Assembly: GCF_020497125.1 (NCBI RefSeq)
Contig: NC_059080.1
Span: 48,487,563-48,551,562 of the forward strand
DNA length: 64,000 bases
From: Mauremys mutica
Lineage: Eukaryota > Chordata > Testudines > Geoemydidae
Direction of reading: 5' to 3'
The position numbers and the translations under genes are program-made. The notes beneath the pieces are model-generated. The model was not told the origin of the DNA. It made no database searches and saw nothing but the letters and a program-made list of their open reading frames with translations. Each line of letters opens with the position of its first letter. The stretch's first letter is position 1. Of this stretch, positions 11,950 through 27,178 are shown in pieces.

Positions 11950-13790
11950 CTGCCTGCCCTCTCCTCTCCACCTCCTCCCCCAAAACCCCCACCCACCCAC
12001 CATTTAATAGTTTCATCATCAGCTAGGTGAAGAGTCAGTAGCTCGCTGTCAAAGTAAGTCAGCGAGCACTTGTCAAGGATATGCGACAGTCTGACATTGA
12101 CCACATCTACATGACAGATTGTTAGAGAAACCCCATTTGAAAAGATTGGCCACACAATTACCCTGTCCTATATGAATCCAGGTCAGGGATGACCACTGGT
12201 ACCTTGGCAGGTCAAAACTTGGTGGGCAGATGGTTGGGTCAGTGACGAGAGAGTGATTAATGACTGTCATTGCTGACCACTCGTTATGCTGAGCAGATTT
12301 CACCGCCGTGCCCTGTGGTGGCATAAGTGGCCAAAAAGGGTGTCTAGAAGACAGGCGAACTAGCGGGTGGTTGAACAGGTCTGAGTACAGAGGCAAGTTG
12401 CTGTTCTCACAGATCTTGGCCAGGAGTATGATGGAGGCCCCCTCACGGCGAATATGGGGCAGTGCTATGTTACTAAGTATTGGCAGCCATGCAACAGAGT
12501 TGCATGTAAAGTCCCAGTAACAATGCACATAGCTTTGTTAGCTCTACATTGATCAGCCTCGTGTGAGACGAGTGACCCCAGACAGGAACACAGTACTCTG
12601 CTGTTGAACAGCAGAGAGCAAGGGCCGATGTTCTCAGCGTCCAGGCACTCACACCCCAGCTTGAGCCAGCCAGTTTTCTGAGCAAATTGTTCTGAGTGCT
12701 AACTTTGGCTACTGTCTTCGTCAAGTGGTGCATCAATGACCTATCCAATATCACGCCGGGGTAAACCAGGTTTGGGTCGTGCTGAAGGCATTGGCCATTT
12801 AAGAAAATATTTAGCTTGTGGCTTGTGCTTGCATTATGCAGATGAAATACACGAGAAACCATCTTGGAAAAGCTTGGCTGCAGGTGCCATCAACTACAGT
12901 AGTCTGCCATGAGCTCCACAGCATCATTCAGAACCTTGTCAATTTCTGAGAAGCACTGAGCTTGGTAGCTGCAGCAGATGTCATCAGCATAGATAAACTT
13001 GGGTAAGAGTATCAGGGGGTAGCCATGTTAATCTGTATCCACAAAAACAACAAGGAGTCTGGTGGCACCTTAAAGACTAACAGATTTATTTGGGCATAAG
13101 CTTTCCTGGGTAAAAAACCTCACTTCTTCAGATAAACTTTGATGTACACTGAACAGTATTGAGAATAGAACTGAACATTGAGGAACACCGTTAACATGAC
13201 ACTTCCAGGAACTGAAATGGTCACCCATGAGTACTCTGAACTGCCTATTTTGAAGTAAGAGCTCTACTACTTCGACCACCCAATGAGGGGCAACTCAAGA
13301 GCATTTATACAGATGGCCGCTGTGCCAGACTGTGTCATAAGCAACAATCAAATCCAGGAAGACAGCTGTTGTCTTTAGATTTTGTTGAAAACCATTTTTG
13401 ATAAAGGTGATCAAGGCTAGAACTTGATCACAGATGCTACGTCCTTTTCTGAACCTGCCTGCTCAACCTGCAAGACATCGTCCAAATCTGGAGCAATTTG
13501 TTGAAGGATCAAATGCTCAAACACCTTGAAATGCACTGACAGCAAGGATATTGGGCAGTAACTCACCATATTGTAGGGGTCCTTGCCTGGCTTGAGAATG
13601 GCTATAATCTTTGGTTGACGCCAAATGCACGGGAGCGTCTTCTCATTAATGACCCATATACAGAAATTAGTGAGCCACAGTGTCACCTTTGATCCAAGGT
13701 GCTGAAGGAATTCCGGCCAGATGTTCTCATACCCATTACTTTTCCAACCAACTTCTGGATAGTTAAAGTCCCCCATTACTGCCAGGCCTT
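11950..13790 (-). mobile_element. Non-LTR retrotransposon fragment, RT to C-terminus (antisense)
   Basis: Read on the minus strand, three broken pieces of a LINE ORF2 follow in order. The first (13,417-13,776) has 'WRQPKIIAILKPGKDP' and 'PISLLSVHFKVFEHLIL', the RT fingers. The second (about 12,965-13,280) has 'GVPQCSVL' and the catalytic motif 'FIYADD'. The third (12,073-12,862) ends with a Cys-rich 'CRCGQCQT' segment typical of the C-terminus of some LINE clades. It is not CR1: the RT sequence differs from the CR1 copies here. Frames are broken and a SINE-like insertion splits the RT region. Confidence 0.75.
13010..13130 (+). mobile_element. Short interspersed element inserted in the RT region
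   Basis: The sequence starts 'tatcagggggtagccatgttaatc' and contains 'ggtggcaccttaaagactaacag' and 'cataagctttcctggg'. The same family occurs as an inverted pair at 57.13-57.33 kb. The 9-mer GATAAACTT lies close to both ends (12,992-13,000 and 13,131-13,139) and may be a target-site duplication. The element sits between the 'ILFSV' and 'FIYADD' motifs of the host LINE. Confidence 0.65.
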
Positions 13791-14634
13791 GTGTTTTAGA
13801 TATTTCTGTTGTTTGTTCAGAAATGCCTCATCCAGCTCCTACCACAATGTCATCCCTATTTTTCCCCCTTTTATCTTTACCCAGAGGCTCTCAACTGGTC
13901 TTCCTCTCCCCTCCTTCTGGACATCAGAACAAGCGTGTATGGTTTTGATGTATAATGCAACACCACCTCCCTTTTTACCCTGTCGGTCCTTCCTTCCATA
14001 GAGAACCATACTTCTCTATGCCAATATTTCAGTCATGACATTTATCCCACCAAGGCTCTGTGATGCCAATAAAGTCACAATTTACCTTATGTAGTAACAT
14101 TTCCAGTTTTTCCTGTTTATTCCCCATATGCCTTGCATTTGGGTATAGACATCTAAGTTACCAAGCAGATTTCCCCACTGATTTCCCTCTTGTTGCTCCT
14201 GTGATCCATGCATTTCAGTATGTCAGCCTTCAGCTGTGCTGATGCTTCTCCCCTTCAGGGCAGATGACACAGGCGTCTTACACCTTAGCATTGATTCAGG
14301 ACATTACTCCCTGCAGAAGGCTGAAGACATCAGTACTCGGAGACACAGTCTCTGATCATGATTGCAATGTGCCACCTCCTGCCAAATTTGCGTGGGTGCA
14401 GATGAGGGTGTTCAGAGGCCCAATTTTGGAAGGGAGAGGCTCTTGTGATAGATCAGCTGAGCTGTGATGGGGCAGCAGAGGGCAATGGGGTGAATCTGCA
14501 AGGTGTGAATATACCTCTTGCCTTCCAGCTGGGGAGAGTGAGAGCCAGCCAGCAGGGGCAATTCGGTGGCAATTGGAGGAGGGTTCACAGAGGCCAGGTG
14601 CCTAGGGCCCTGGGAGGAATGTGGCAAATGGGGA
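13791..14634 (+). other. SNED1: Old unclassified repeat-like sequence in intron
   Basis: Stretches such as 'gctctgtgatgccaataaagtcacaattt' resemble an antisense retroelement common in reptile genomes, but I cannot name it. No exon is seen. Confidence 0.35.
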
Positions 14635-14929
14635 TAGGGTGACTACATTTGTTGGCTTGAAATAAGGGAACATGAAAAATAAGGGACAACACTTTATTTT
14701 AAGGGACATTGCAGGGAAACACCATTTCTCGTAAGATAGCATGCATTTGTCTCTCAAGTATACACTTCTGCTGCCCTCAAGAATACAATGCAATTGTCAT
14801 AAACTTCAATTTAATATTTCAAATGGTAAAGGGACAATCCCTTCAAATAAGAGATGGATGGTCACCCTAAGGGACAAATCAGTGATTTAAGGGACAGTCC
14901 CTTAAAATAAGGATGGCTTGTCCCCCTAG
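14635..14929. mobile_element. MITE with TAGGGtGAC / GTCcCCCTA ends
   Basis: The left end reads TAGGGTGACTACA and the right end GTCCCCCTA. Internally there are repeated inverted blocks of 'aagggac' (left: aataagggac; right: gggacagtcccttaaaataagg). An internal GGTCACCCTA at 14,860 could be an alternative right end. No clean target-site duplication was found, so limits are approximate. Confidence 0.6.
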
Positions 14930-16533
<1,604 letters not shown>

Positions 16534-16946
16534 TGACCACGTGTTGGACTGGCCTCAAGTGAGAGGTGAAGTTTAAGGGTGACATCTCATATGTTCCACT
16601 TGAACTGAGGTGAATTTATGGGCCTCCTAGCAGATGTTGGATTGTACCCACAGAGGTAGCCCTGCATGTTTGGGTTTGCTTTTCCTACCTCCCTAATTCC
16701 TCAAATTAGCAGTTTTTGGAGGGCGAGGTTCTGTGTTGTTATTGTACATTTAGTTGATTTTCAACTCCATCTCTGCGCACCTGGATCCATATAGATTATT
16801 ACTCTCCTCTGAAAGCATTCACAAGGATCTTAGAGGAAGTAAAGATGTATGTGTAGGTCAGAGATGAGACCACACCTAATACCAGACAGGTCCACATGGC
16901 GGGGTGGGGTGGAGAAGGTCAACGATGAAAGTGGAGTGAGCTAGAC

Positions 16947-17281
16947 CAGGGATTGGCAACCTTTGGCACGCGACTCGCCAGGGTAAGCACCCTGGCGGGC
17001 TGGGCCGGTTTGTTTACCTGACACGTCTGCAGGTTCAGCTGATTGCAGCTCCCACTGGCCTCTGTTCACGGCTCCAGGGCAATGGGGGCAGCAGGAAGCG
17101 GTGGCCAGCACATCCCTCGGCCCATGCCACTTCCCGCAGCCCCCATTGGCCTGGGACAGCGAACCACGGCCAGTGAGAGCCGCAATCGGCCAAACCTGCG
17201 GACACGGCAGGTAAACAAATGGGCCCAGCCTGCCAGGGTGCTTACCCCGGCGAGCTGTGTGCCAGAGGTTGCCGATCCCTG
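16947..17281. mobile_element. hAT-type MITE with perfect 8-bp TSD
   Basis: The element starts CAGGGATTGGCAACCT and ends with the near-inverse AGGTTGCCGATCCCTG. It is flanked on both sides by AGCTAGAC (16,939-16,946 and 17,282-17,289). An 8-bp duplication plus CAGGG termini is the hallmark of hAT elements. It is GC-rich and has no transposase frame, so it is non-autonomous. Confidence 0.93.
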
Positions 17282-17343
17282 AGCTAGACCAACATGTGGC
17301 TATGAGGGCAGAGACAAAGAAGTGCACTAGAAGTGCACTTAGT

Positions 17344-17530
17344 GGGGAGGGATAGCTCAGTGGTGTGAGCATGGGCCTGCTAAACCTAGGGTTCTGAGTT
17401 CAATCCTTGAGGGGGCCATTTAGGGATCTGGGGCAAAAATCTGTCTGCGGATTGGTCCTGCTTTGAGCAGCAGGTTGGACTAGATGACCTCCTGAGGTCC
17501 CTTCCAACCCTGATATTCTATGATTCTATG
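17344..17530 (+). mobile_element. tRNA-derived SINE with CR1-like tail (turtle type)
   Basis: The head 'ggggagggatagctcagtgg' contains an A-box-like TAGCTCAGTGG and 'gagttcaatcc' matches a B box, as in pol III SINEs. The body continues 'ccatttagggatctggggcaaaa'. The tail 'ggttggactagatgacctcctgaggtcccttccaaccctgatattctatgattctatg' is shared with the CR1 3' end at 21.4 kb, suggesting mobilisation by CR1. This head and tail combination is typical of cryptodiran turtles. Confidence 0.9.
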
Positions 17531-17713
17531 ACACATGAAGCAAGCATCTGGGACTTGGAGGAGGGCAGAATGCTAGGTTTCCCCTAGGAGAGAGTGCAGA
17601 GGTCAGAGACAAGTCAGAAATCTAGAACCTAGCAGATACATTCGTCTGGAGGAGGAGCTGGAGAAGAGATCTAGCCCTAAGGAGATGCACACACCTGGAG
17701 TTAGAGTCAGAAT

Positions 17714-17996
17714 CAGGGGCGGCTCCAGACCCCAGCACACCAAGCGCGTGCTTGGGGCGGCATGCCGCGGGGGGCGCTCTGCTGGTCGCCGGGAGGGCAG
17801 CAGGCAGGCCACCTCTTGCGGCATGTCTGCGGAGGGTCCGCTGGTCCCGCAGCTTCGGTGGAGCCGCGGGACCAGCAGACCCTCCACAGGCATGCCTGAG
17901 GGAGGTCCACCGGAGCCACGGGACCAGTGACCGGCAGAGCGCCTCCAACGGCATGCCACCCTGCTTGGGGCGGCGAAATGTCTAGAGCTGTCTCTG
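17714..17996. mobile_element. Palindromic hAT MITE, copy 1, 8-bp TSD
   Basis: It starts CAGGGGCGGCTCCAGA and ends TCTAGAGCTGTCTCTG, flanked by perfect GTCAGAAT duplications (17,706-17,713 and 17,997-18,004). The interior is GC-rich with inverted blocks 'ccgctggtcccgc' and 'gcgggaccagc'. Two relatives are at 27.25 and 46.52 kb. Differences between the two ends are mostly C/T or G/A, as expected from CpG decay. Open frames across it on both strands are palindrome artefacts. Confidence 0.93.
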
Positions 17997-18142
17997 GTCA
18001 GAATAGGGATAGAACTCTAGGAGAGGGCTTGCCTCTCTATTTCCGGTGGTAAGAGACACAGCTAACAAACAGGAGGCCTTAACCACATCCACAGATGTGT
18101 GTGTTGGGTTTTAGCTAGTCCTGGAGCCAGGGTTAGCCCTGA

Positions 18143-18343
<201 letters not shown>

Positions 18344-18464
18344 TGACCCTTCGCCGTTCCTGCCTGCCCATGTGTGGCTGTCCCTCCCCAGGCTCCATCC
18401 AGCCATGCTCTTAGCACTCCTGAGTCAGCGTGGCTGAGCCGAGGCTCCCTCTCTCCCACTGCAG

Positions 18465-18581
18465 ACCCCTCGCTGTGTGAGGACAGGAGCTGCAGGAACC
18501 GGCAGACCTGTAACTACATCCGCCCAGGACGCTACATCTGCACGTGTTCGCCAGGCTACTATGGCAACAACTGCCAGTACG
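18465..18581 (+). CDS. SNED1: SNED1 exon: EGF module 5
   Basis: This 117-nt symmetric exon starts D-P-S-L-C. The cysteines run C-EDRS-C-RNRQT-C-NYIRPGRYI-C-T-C-SPGYYGNN-C. The fold is kept, but the usual NGG turn is replaced by RNRQT and the third loop is basic. It is only 183 bases downstream of the previous exon, so the two may have arisen by a local duplication or travel as a pair. The donor is G|gtgagc. Confidence 0.94.
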
Positions 18582-19039
18582 GTGAGCTCGGCCTTGCTCC
18601 TTCCCCCTCAGCCGAGGACATGGGGCTCGACTCTGAGCAGCTTTGTGCTGCTTCCGCTGGAAACCTCTTTGGGATTTACCCTGGGTGGGAAGTCCCCAGA
18701 CAGGACAGAGCTCTATGTCACACCACCTCCCAGCACTCAGAATCAGGCCTGGCCAGGGAGAAGGAGACTGCCGGGCAGTCCCCAGCCCTTGAGGTGCTCT
18801 TGGCTGCAGGCTGTATGCCATGGATTGGATCAGCCCCCAGCTGACCTCAGGGGAGCACAGAAGGGATCCTCCCCAAGTCCTACCCCAACCACCACTCAGG
18901 GGAGCGAGCAGAAGATTCGGTAGAACTCCCCCTAGACCGTGGCAGGAGAAGAAGGTGCAGGGCCAGAGGGACTCATCTGAAATGAGCCTTTTCACCAAGG
19001 CTCCTGCCAAGACACATGTGGGAAGTGATCGGAAAAGGA

Positions 19040-19245
19040 CTATGGCCGGGGTTCTCAAACCCCTCAGGGGGTCACGAGGTTATTTCGTGGGGGTCATGAG
19101 CTGTGAGCCTCCATCCCAAACCCCGCTTTTCCTCCAGCATTTATAATGATGTTAAATATATTAAAAGGTGTTTTTAATTTATAAGGGGGGATCACACTCA
19201 GAGGCTTGCTATGTGAAAGGGGGCACCAGTACAAAATGTTGAAGT
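19040..19245. mobile_element. Probable hAT-like fragment
   Basis: The text 'ggggttctcaaacccctcagggggtcac' at the left resembles the termini of hAT-Charlie-like elements ('ggttctcaaac'). The right side 'tgaaagggggcaccagtacaaaatgttgaa' resembles the inverse end. No clean 8-bp duplication was found. Confidence 0.4.
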
Positions 19246-19445
19246 CAGCTGGGGACTGATCCAATCTGTGGCATGGCAACCAGTGTTTTCCGGCAGGACC
19301 TGCCTGGCTGTTGGAGCTGGCTGCTGGCCATCTGACCAGATTCATCTCTGGAGTTACTCCTGTTAATATCCTGGAGGATACTGGGGGCTGTTTTGGCCCC
19401 TCCTTAGCTTAAATGACTGACTTTTCCTGCCCAGTCTTTCACTGA

Positions 19446-19592
<147 letters not shown>

Positions 19593-19639
19593 TAGCAGAG
19601 GTGGGGGTTTCTTGAGCCAGAGGCTGATCTCTGGATAGA

Positions 19640-21437
19640 GTTTGTCTTGGACAGTTTTACTGTTGTTACATTTGAGAGCAGGTCAATTAGATCAAGGGTT
19701 GATCAGAGTTCAGGATGTGCACAGACAAGTGTGGAAAGTGTAGGGGACAATTTCCTGGGGCAAGTGCTGGAGGAACCAACTAGGGGCAGAGCTCTTCTTG
19801 ACCTGCTGCTCACAAACAGAGAAGAATTAGTAGGGGAAGCAAAAGTGGATGGGAACCTGGGAGGCAATGACCATGAGATGGTCGAGTTCAGGATCCTGGC
19901 ACAACGAAGAAAGGAGAGCAGCAGAATACAGACCCTGGACTTCAGAAAAGCAGACTTTGACTCCCTCAGGGAACTGATGGGCAGGATCCCCTGGGAGAAT
20001 AACATGAGGGGGAAAGGAGTCCAGGAGAGCTGGCTGTATTTTAAAGAATCCTTATTGAGGTTGCAAGAACAAACCATCCCAATGTGTAGAAAGAATAGTA
20101 AATATGGCAGGCAACCAGCTTGGCTTAACAGTGAAATCCTTGCTGATCTTAAACACAAAAAAGAAGTTTACAAGAAGTGGAAGACTGGACAAATGACCAC
20201 AGAGGAATATAAAATATTGCTCAGGTATGAAATCAGGAGTGAAATCAGGAAGGCCAAATCACACTTGAAGTTGCAGCTAGCAAGGGATGTTAAGAGTAAC
20301 AAGAAGGGTTTCTATAGGTACACCTCTACCGCGATATAATGCGACCCGATATAACACGAATTCGGATATAACGCAGTAAAGCAGTGCTCCGGGCGTGCGG
20401 GGCTGAGCACTCCGGCCGATCAAAGCAAGTTTGATATAATGTCGTTTCACCTATAACGTGGCAAGATTTTTTGGCTCCCGAGGACAGCGTTATATCGGGG
20501 TAGAGGTGTATGTTAGCAACAAGAAGGTGGTCAGGGAAAGTGTGGGCCCCTTACTGAATGGGGGAGACAACCTAGTGACAGATGATGTGGAAAAAGCTAA
20601 TGTACTCAATGCTTTTTTTGCCTCTGTCTTCATGAACAAGGTCAGCTCCCAGACTACTGCACTGGGCAGCACAGTATGGGGAGGAGGTGACCAGCCCTCT
20701 GTGGAGAAAGAAGTGGTTCAGGACTATTTAGAAAAGCTGGACAAGCACAAATCCATGGGGCCGGATGCGCTGCCTCCGAGGGTGCTAAAGGAGTTGGCGG
20801 ATGTGATTGCAGAGCCATTAGCCATTATCTTTGAAAACTCATGGCAATTGGGGGAAGGTCCCAGATGACTGGAAAAGGCTAATGTAGTGCCCATCTTTAA
20901 AAAAGGGAAGGAGGAGAATCTGGGGAACTACATGCCAGTCAGCCTCACCTCAGTCCCTGGAAAAATCATGGAGCAGGTCCTCAAGGAATCAATTCTGAAG
21001 CACTTAGAGGAGAGAAAAGTGATCATGAACAATCAGCATAGATTCACCAAGGGCAAGTCATGCCTGACTAACCTAATTGCCTTCTATGATGAGATAACTG
21101 GCTCAGTGGATGAGGCGAAAGCAGTGGACGTGTTATTCATTGACTTTAGCAACGCTTTTGATACGGTCTCCCACAGTATTCTTGCCAGCAAATTAAAGAA
21201 AGTGGGGAAGGTTTAGGTTGGATATTAGGAAAAACTTTTTCACTAGGAGGGTGGTGAAGCACTGGAATGGGTTACCTAGGGAGGTGGTGGAATCTCCTTC
21301 CTTAGAGGTTTTTAAGGTCAGGCTTGACAAAGCTCTGGCTGATATGATTTAATTGGGGATTGGCCCTGCTATGAGCAGGGGGTTGGACTAGATGACCTCC
21401 TGAGGTACCTTCCAACCCTGATATTCTATGATTCTAT
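19640..21437 (+). mobile_element. CR1 LINE, internally deleted, carrying a nested MITE
   Basis: The first part (19,647-20,318) encodes the C-terminal part of the endonuclease region ('RALLDLLLTNRE' and 'GGNDHEMVEF'). After the MITE, reverse transcriptase begins: '[14 protein letters not shown]', '[14 protein letters not shown]', 'VVPIFKKGKEENLGNY' and 'FIDFSNAFDTVSHSIL' (RT motif A). A frameshift lies near 20,865. Near 21,210 the sequence jumps to the CR1 3' end ('ttggatattaggaaaaactttttcac'), so the FADD motif and the rest of ORF2 are deleted. The tail is 'attctatgattctatg'. The copy cannot encode a working protein. Confidence 0.92.
20321..20508. mobile_element. TA-flanked MITE inserted in CR1
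   Basis: The ends are inverted: CACCTCTACCGCGATATAATGC on the left, and on the right the inverse of CACCTCTACCCCGATATAACGC, matching at 20 of 22 positions. TA dinucleotides flank both sides (20,319-20,320 and 20,509-20,510). Removing the element and one TA rejoins the CR1 sequence 'ataggtatgttagcaac'. TA duplication suggests a Tc1/mariner-type source. The motif GATATAAC recurs internally several times. Confidence 0.92.
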
Positions 21438-21692
21438 GTCCTCAGATAAGCAGTGGATCTCCTCTCCAACAGGAAGGTGCAGCTGGCTGGGGATTTGCCA
21501 TCTCCTAGAGGTTAATTAAGTTAAAGTTCTGATGTCCTAGATGAAGAAAGGAGAGGTTCTGCTGGGAGGCTCTTGTAGCTAAATGGAATCTAGGCTCCTC
21601 GCACAAGGGAATCTGTGCAAGCCTCGTGTTTACTCCTTGTCAGAGTCACTTGGTTGCCACAGTGATGGGCAACCTGATAAACACCTAACTAG

Positions 21693-21947
<255 letters not shown>

Positions 21948-22446
21948 TAGGAGTCCTGCTGGTCCCACAGCCATTGATGGAGTGCTAGCCCTCAGAGACT
22001 ATTCCCTATCACAGCATCTGCTGTTCCACCAATCAGCCTCTGCTCTGCTCTAGAGCCAAGGGGAGGCTACATGCCCAGGTCCTCCCCTTCCTACTCTTCT
22101 CCACCAGAGCCCCCTATTCAGCATCAGAGAGTCACCTGCTCTGGGGAAAAGGAGAATGGACTATTTCCATTTGTTCAGTCCTTAACTCCACACCCTGCAG
22201 CCCGTGGACCCTCCCTAACTTGGCTGCTGTCTCCTGGAGGAAAGGGAGGTTTGGGGTTTCATACACATTCGCTCCTGAGCTCTCCACACCGACCCAAATA
22301 AAGCTGCAATAGCCTCTCCTTGGCAGGAGGGATGAAGGGATTCGGACAGGGTCACTTCCCCCTCCAGCTCCTCCTTAGCAAAAAAAGAGTAAAAAATCTC
22401 TGTAGAATGCTCTTCCCAGGCCCTGAGCTGTCTGAGCAGCTGGCTG

Positions 22447-22955
<509 letters not shown>

Positions 22956-23571
22956 TGACATGGGTTGATGAGCTGCTACAGCACAAGGCATGAGCAGGGA
23001 GCACCTCAAGGGGATGAGCCGTGCCAGTAGGACGGCAGGGGATACCAGGGAGCCAGATTCCTAGCAGTTCCCTTAGGGAGTAGATCTCCCCTGCCCCACT
23101 CGTTCAGGGGTGTCAGAGACCCTCTTCCTCCCTCATGTCCCCCTGGTGGTGTCCCCGAAGTGGTGGTGATGACAACGCCTAGTTCCTATCTGGACATTCT
23201 GGGTCAGCTCTTTATCCCCATTGCACAGCTGGGCAGAGCAAGGTGCTGAGTCCTGCAGACAGGGCCTAACCCACAGCTCAATGGGGAGAGTCTCATGGGC
23301 TTTGGGTGATTTGCCTTGTGGCACCCAGTCACGCCACTGCAGGAATGCTGGAAGCTCCCCTAATCCTAGCAGCCCTGTGAATGACTAGAGCGCAAATGCT
23401 AGTGGCCCACAGCAGGGTGCAGGCCACAACAAGCCCTGCAACGATACAGCCAGGGAGGAATGCCAGGGAGCCAGCCAGCCCTGCCACAAGGAAGGAGCAG
23501 ACTAGATGCACCTGTGGGGTTTTGCCACTCAGACCTGCTCTGCCTGGTAGGATTTATATTGACCATCTTAA

Positions 23572-23895
<324 letters not shown>

Positions 23896-24395
23896 TAGCT
23901 CGGTCAAGCCGGGGAATGGTCACCTAGAAAGAGTTCCGGCTACATCCAAGAGATTGGAGCAAAATCCAAGCTCCGTAAGGCAGATGAGCAGCCTAGAGAT
24001 CCTTCAGCTGTAAGAGCCAGTGCAATATCTACTGGCTCTTCACAGTGGGGAAATTCCACTCCTGGCTATGGGGGCAGTGGAAGGTGAGAGATCGGGGAAG
24101 AACTAACAGCCTTGGGCTCTAGGAAACCCCTGAGGAACAGAGATGCTAATTGGGGCAGTGAAATCAGAATGGCGATTCGGCCTGTTCAGGTCTCTTCCCT
24201 TCAGGACATCTCTTGGGACTGTCTGGCTTCCCCAGCGCTGAGCAGATTCTGTAGCTCATTTCAGAATGGAGTTAATCAGCTCTGGTGTCTGAAGCTGTGC
24301 ATGGCTCATGTGCTATGCAATCCAGCCAAGCAGCCTTTGCCTCACTGGGGAGCAGTGGGTGACTTGCCCAGTTCATGCAATAGACAGGTGGTAGC

Positions 24396-24748
24396 CAGGG
24401 CCGGGCCAGAGGATTCAGGGGGCCTGGGGCAAAGTGGGGGCACTTGTACTCACCGGGTGGTGCTCCAAGTCTGCGGCGGCAGCGGGTCCTTCACTCACTC
24501 CGAGTCTGTGGCGGCGGCGGGTCCTTCACTCGCTCCACGTCTTCAGCAGCACTGAAGGACCCGCCACCGAAGTGCCGCTGAAGACCCAGAGCGAGTGAAG
24601 GGCCCACCGCCAAAGTGCCTCCAAAGACCCAGTCCGCCACTGGGTGAGTAGCCAGGGAAGGGATTCTCGGCCAGGGCTCGCAGGGCCCCTGCAGGGCCCG
24701 GGGCCTGGGGCAAATTGCCCCACTTGCCCCTCCGTCTGGGCGGCCCTG
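24396..24748. mobile_element. hAT-type MITE, 353 bp, perfect 8-bp TSD
   Basis: It begins CAGGGCCGGGCCAGAGGATTC and ends GTCTGGGCGGCCCTG, flanked by GTGGTAGC on both sides (24,388-24,395 and 24,749-24,756). The interior has inverted GC-rich blocks around 'gcagcactgaag' and 'aaggacccgcc'. A fragment of the same family lies at 51.99 kb. It appears inserted in an antisense MIR-like stretch ('gagcagtgggtgacttgccc'). Confidence 0.92.
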
Positions 24749-25244
24749 GTGGTAGCATTGCTGTGCAGGGCAGATACATGGGAGTCGCTGCAGCTGCTTC
24801 TGGCGTAGAGCACAAGCTGTGTCAAGGCACACAGCGACGCTGTGGAACAGCTTAGGCCAAGAGTGGATGTGCTGATTTGCCAACACTTTCAAACTTAGGT
24901 GGGGCCTAAAGTCAGGCTCTTAAATCCATATTTAGGCTCCTATGTTTAAGTGGCCTGTGTTTCCACGGTGCTGAGCTCCTACCTGCAGCGCCATTGGCTT
25001 TGGTGGGGCTGTGCCTGCTCTGCGTCATTGACAATCAGGCCAATCAGTTGCCTGACTGGATTTCTTTAAACCTGACTTTGAGCCCCCAGGGAGGAGATTG
25101 TGGCTGTTTCTGAGCAGCTGGCGAATGGAGCCCTTGGTGGCCCAGTCAGGAGGGGGTGGCTGGGGTGTGAGAGAAGCAGCCAGCCCATGAGAGGGGGTGA
25201 ATCGAAGCCATCCCCACTCCTGTTGACGAAAGCACAAGGGGTGA

Positions 25245-25852
<608 letters not shown>

Positions 25853-26217
25853 TAGCAGAGGGCGTGCATTCAATCCCTGATTGCTGGAGCACAGCAAGCA
25901 GAGATCTGTGCTCAGTCTGTAGTATCCACAGAGACTGAGTTCAATGGCTGGCTAGTGTAATCACTGCCCAGTGAATCCAGCACCCGTCCAGTCGTAACCC
26001 AACTCCTCCATGTGCCTGGTCGGGTTCCCTAGAAAATCCTCTGCGAGCTGAGCAGGCTGGTGCTGGTTTGTTAGTGGGGTTGGAGGGCAATTGATTTAAT
26101 GCTCCTGGGAGCTCATCCCTACATCCCCATGGTTTGGCAGCGTATCCAGGTAGCACTGTAGATGTGGCACAAAGAGGGAGGAAGGGCTCCAGGCAGCATG
26201 TCCATGGCCATTTGTGA

Positions 26218-27178
<961 letters not shown>

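Noticed and set aside
17344..17420. Possible tRNA gene (A and B box like motifs)
   Set aside because: The sequence continues into a SINE body and CR1-like tail and cannot fold into a complete tRNA; it is a SINE head.
17603..17985. Open frames of about 80-118 codons on both strands
   Set aside because: They coincide with the palindromic hAT MITE; the symmetry yields similar frames on both strands, and the same happens at 27.2 and 46.5 kb.
19647..21216. Active reverse transcriptase gene
   Set aside because: The CR1 frame is broken by a MITE, a frameshift and a deletion of the catalytic region.
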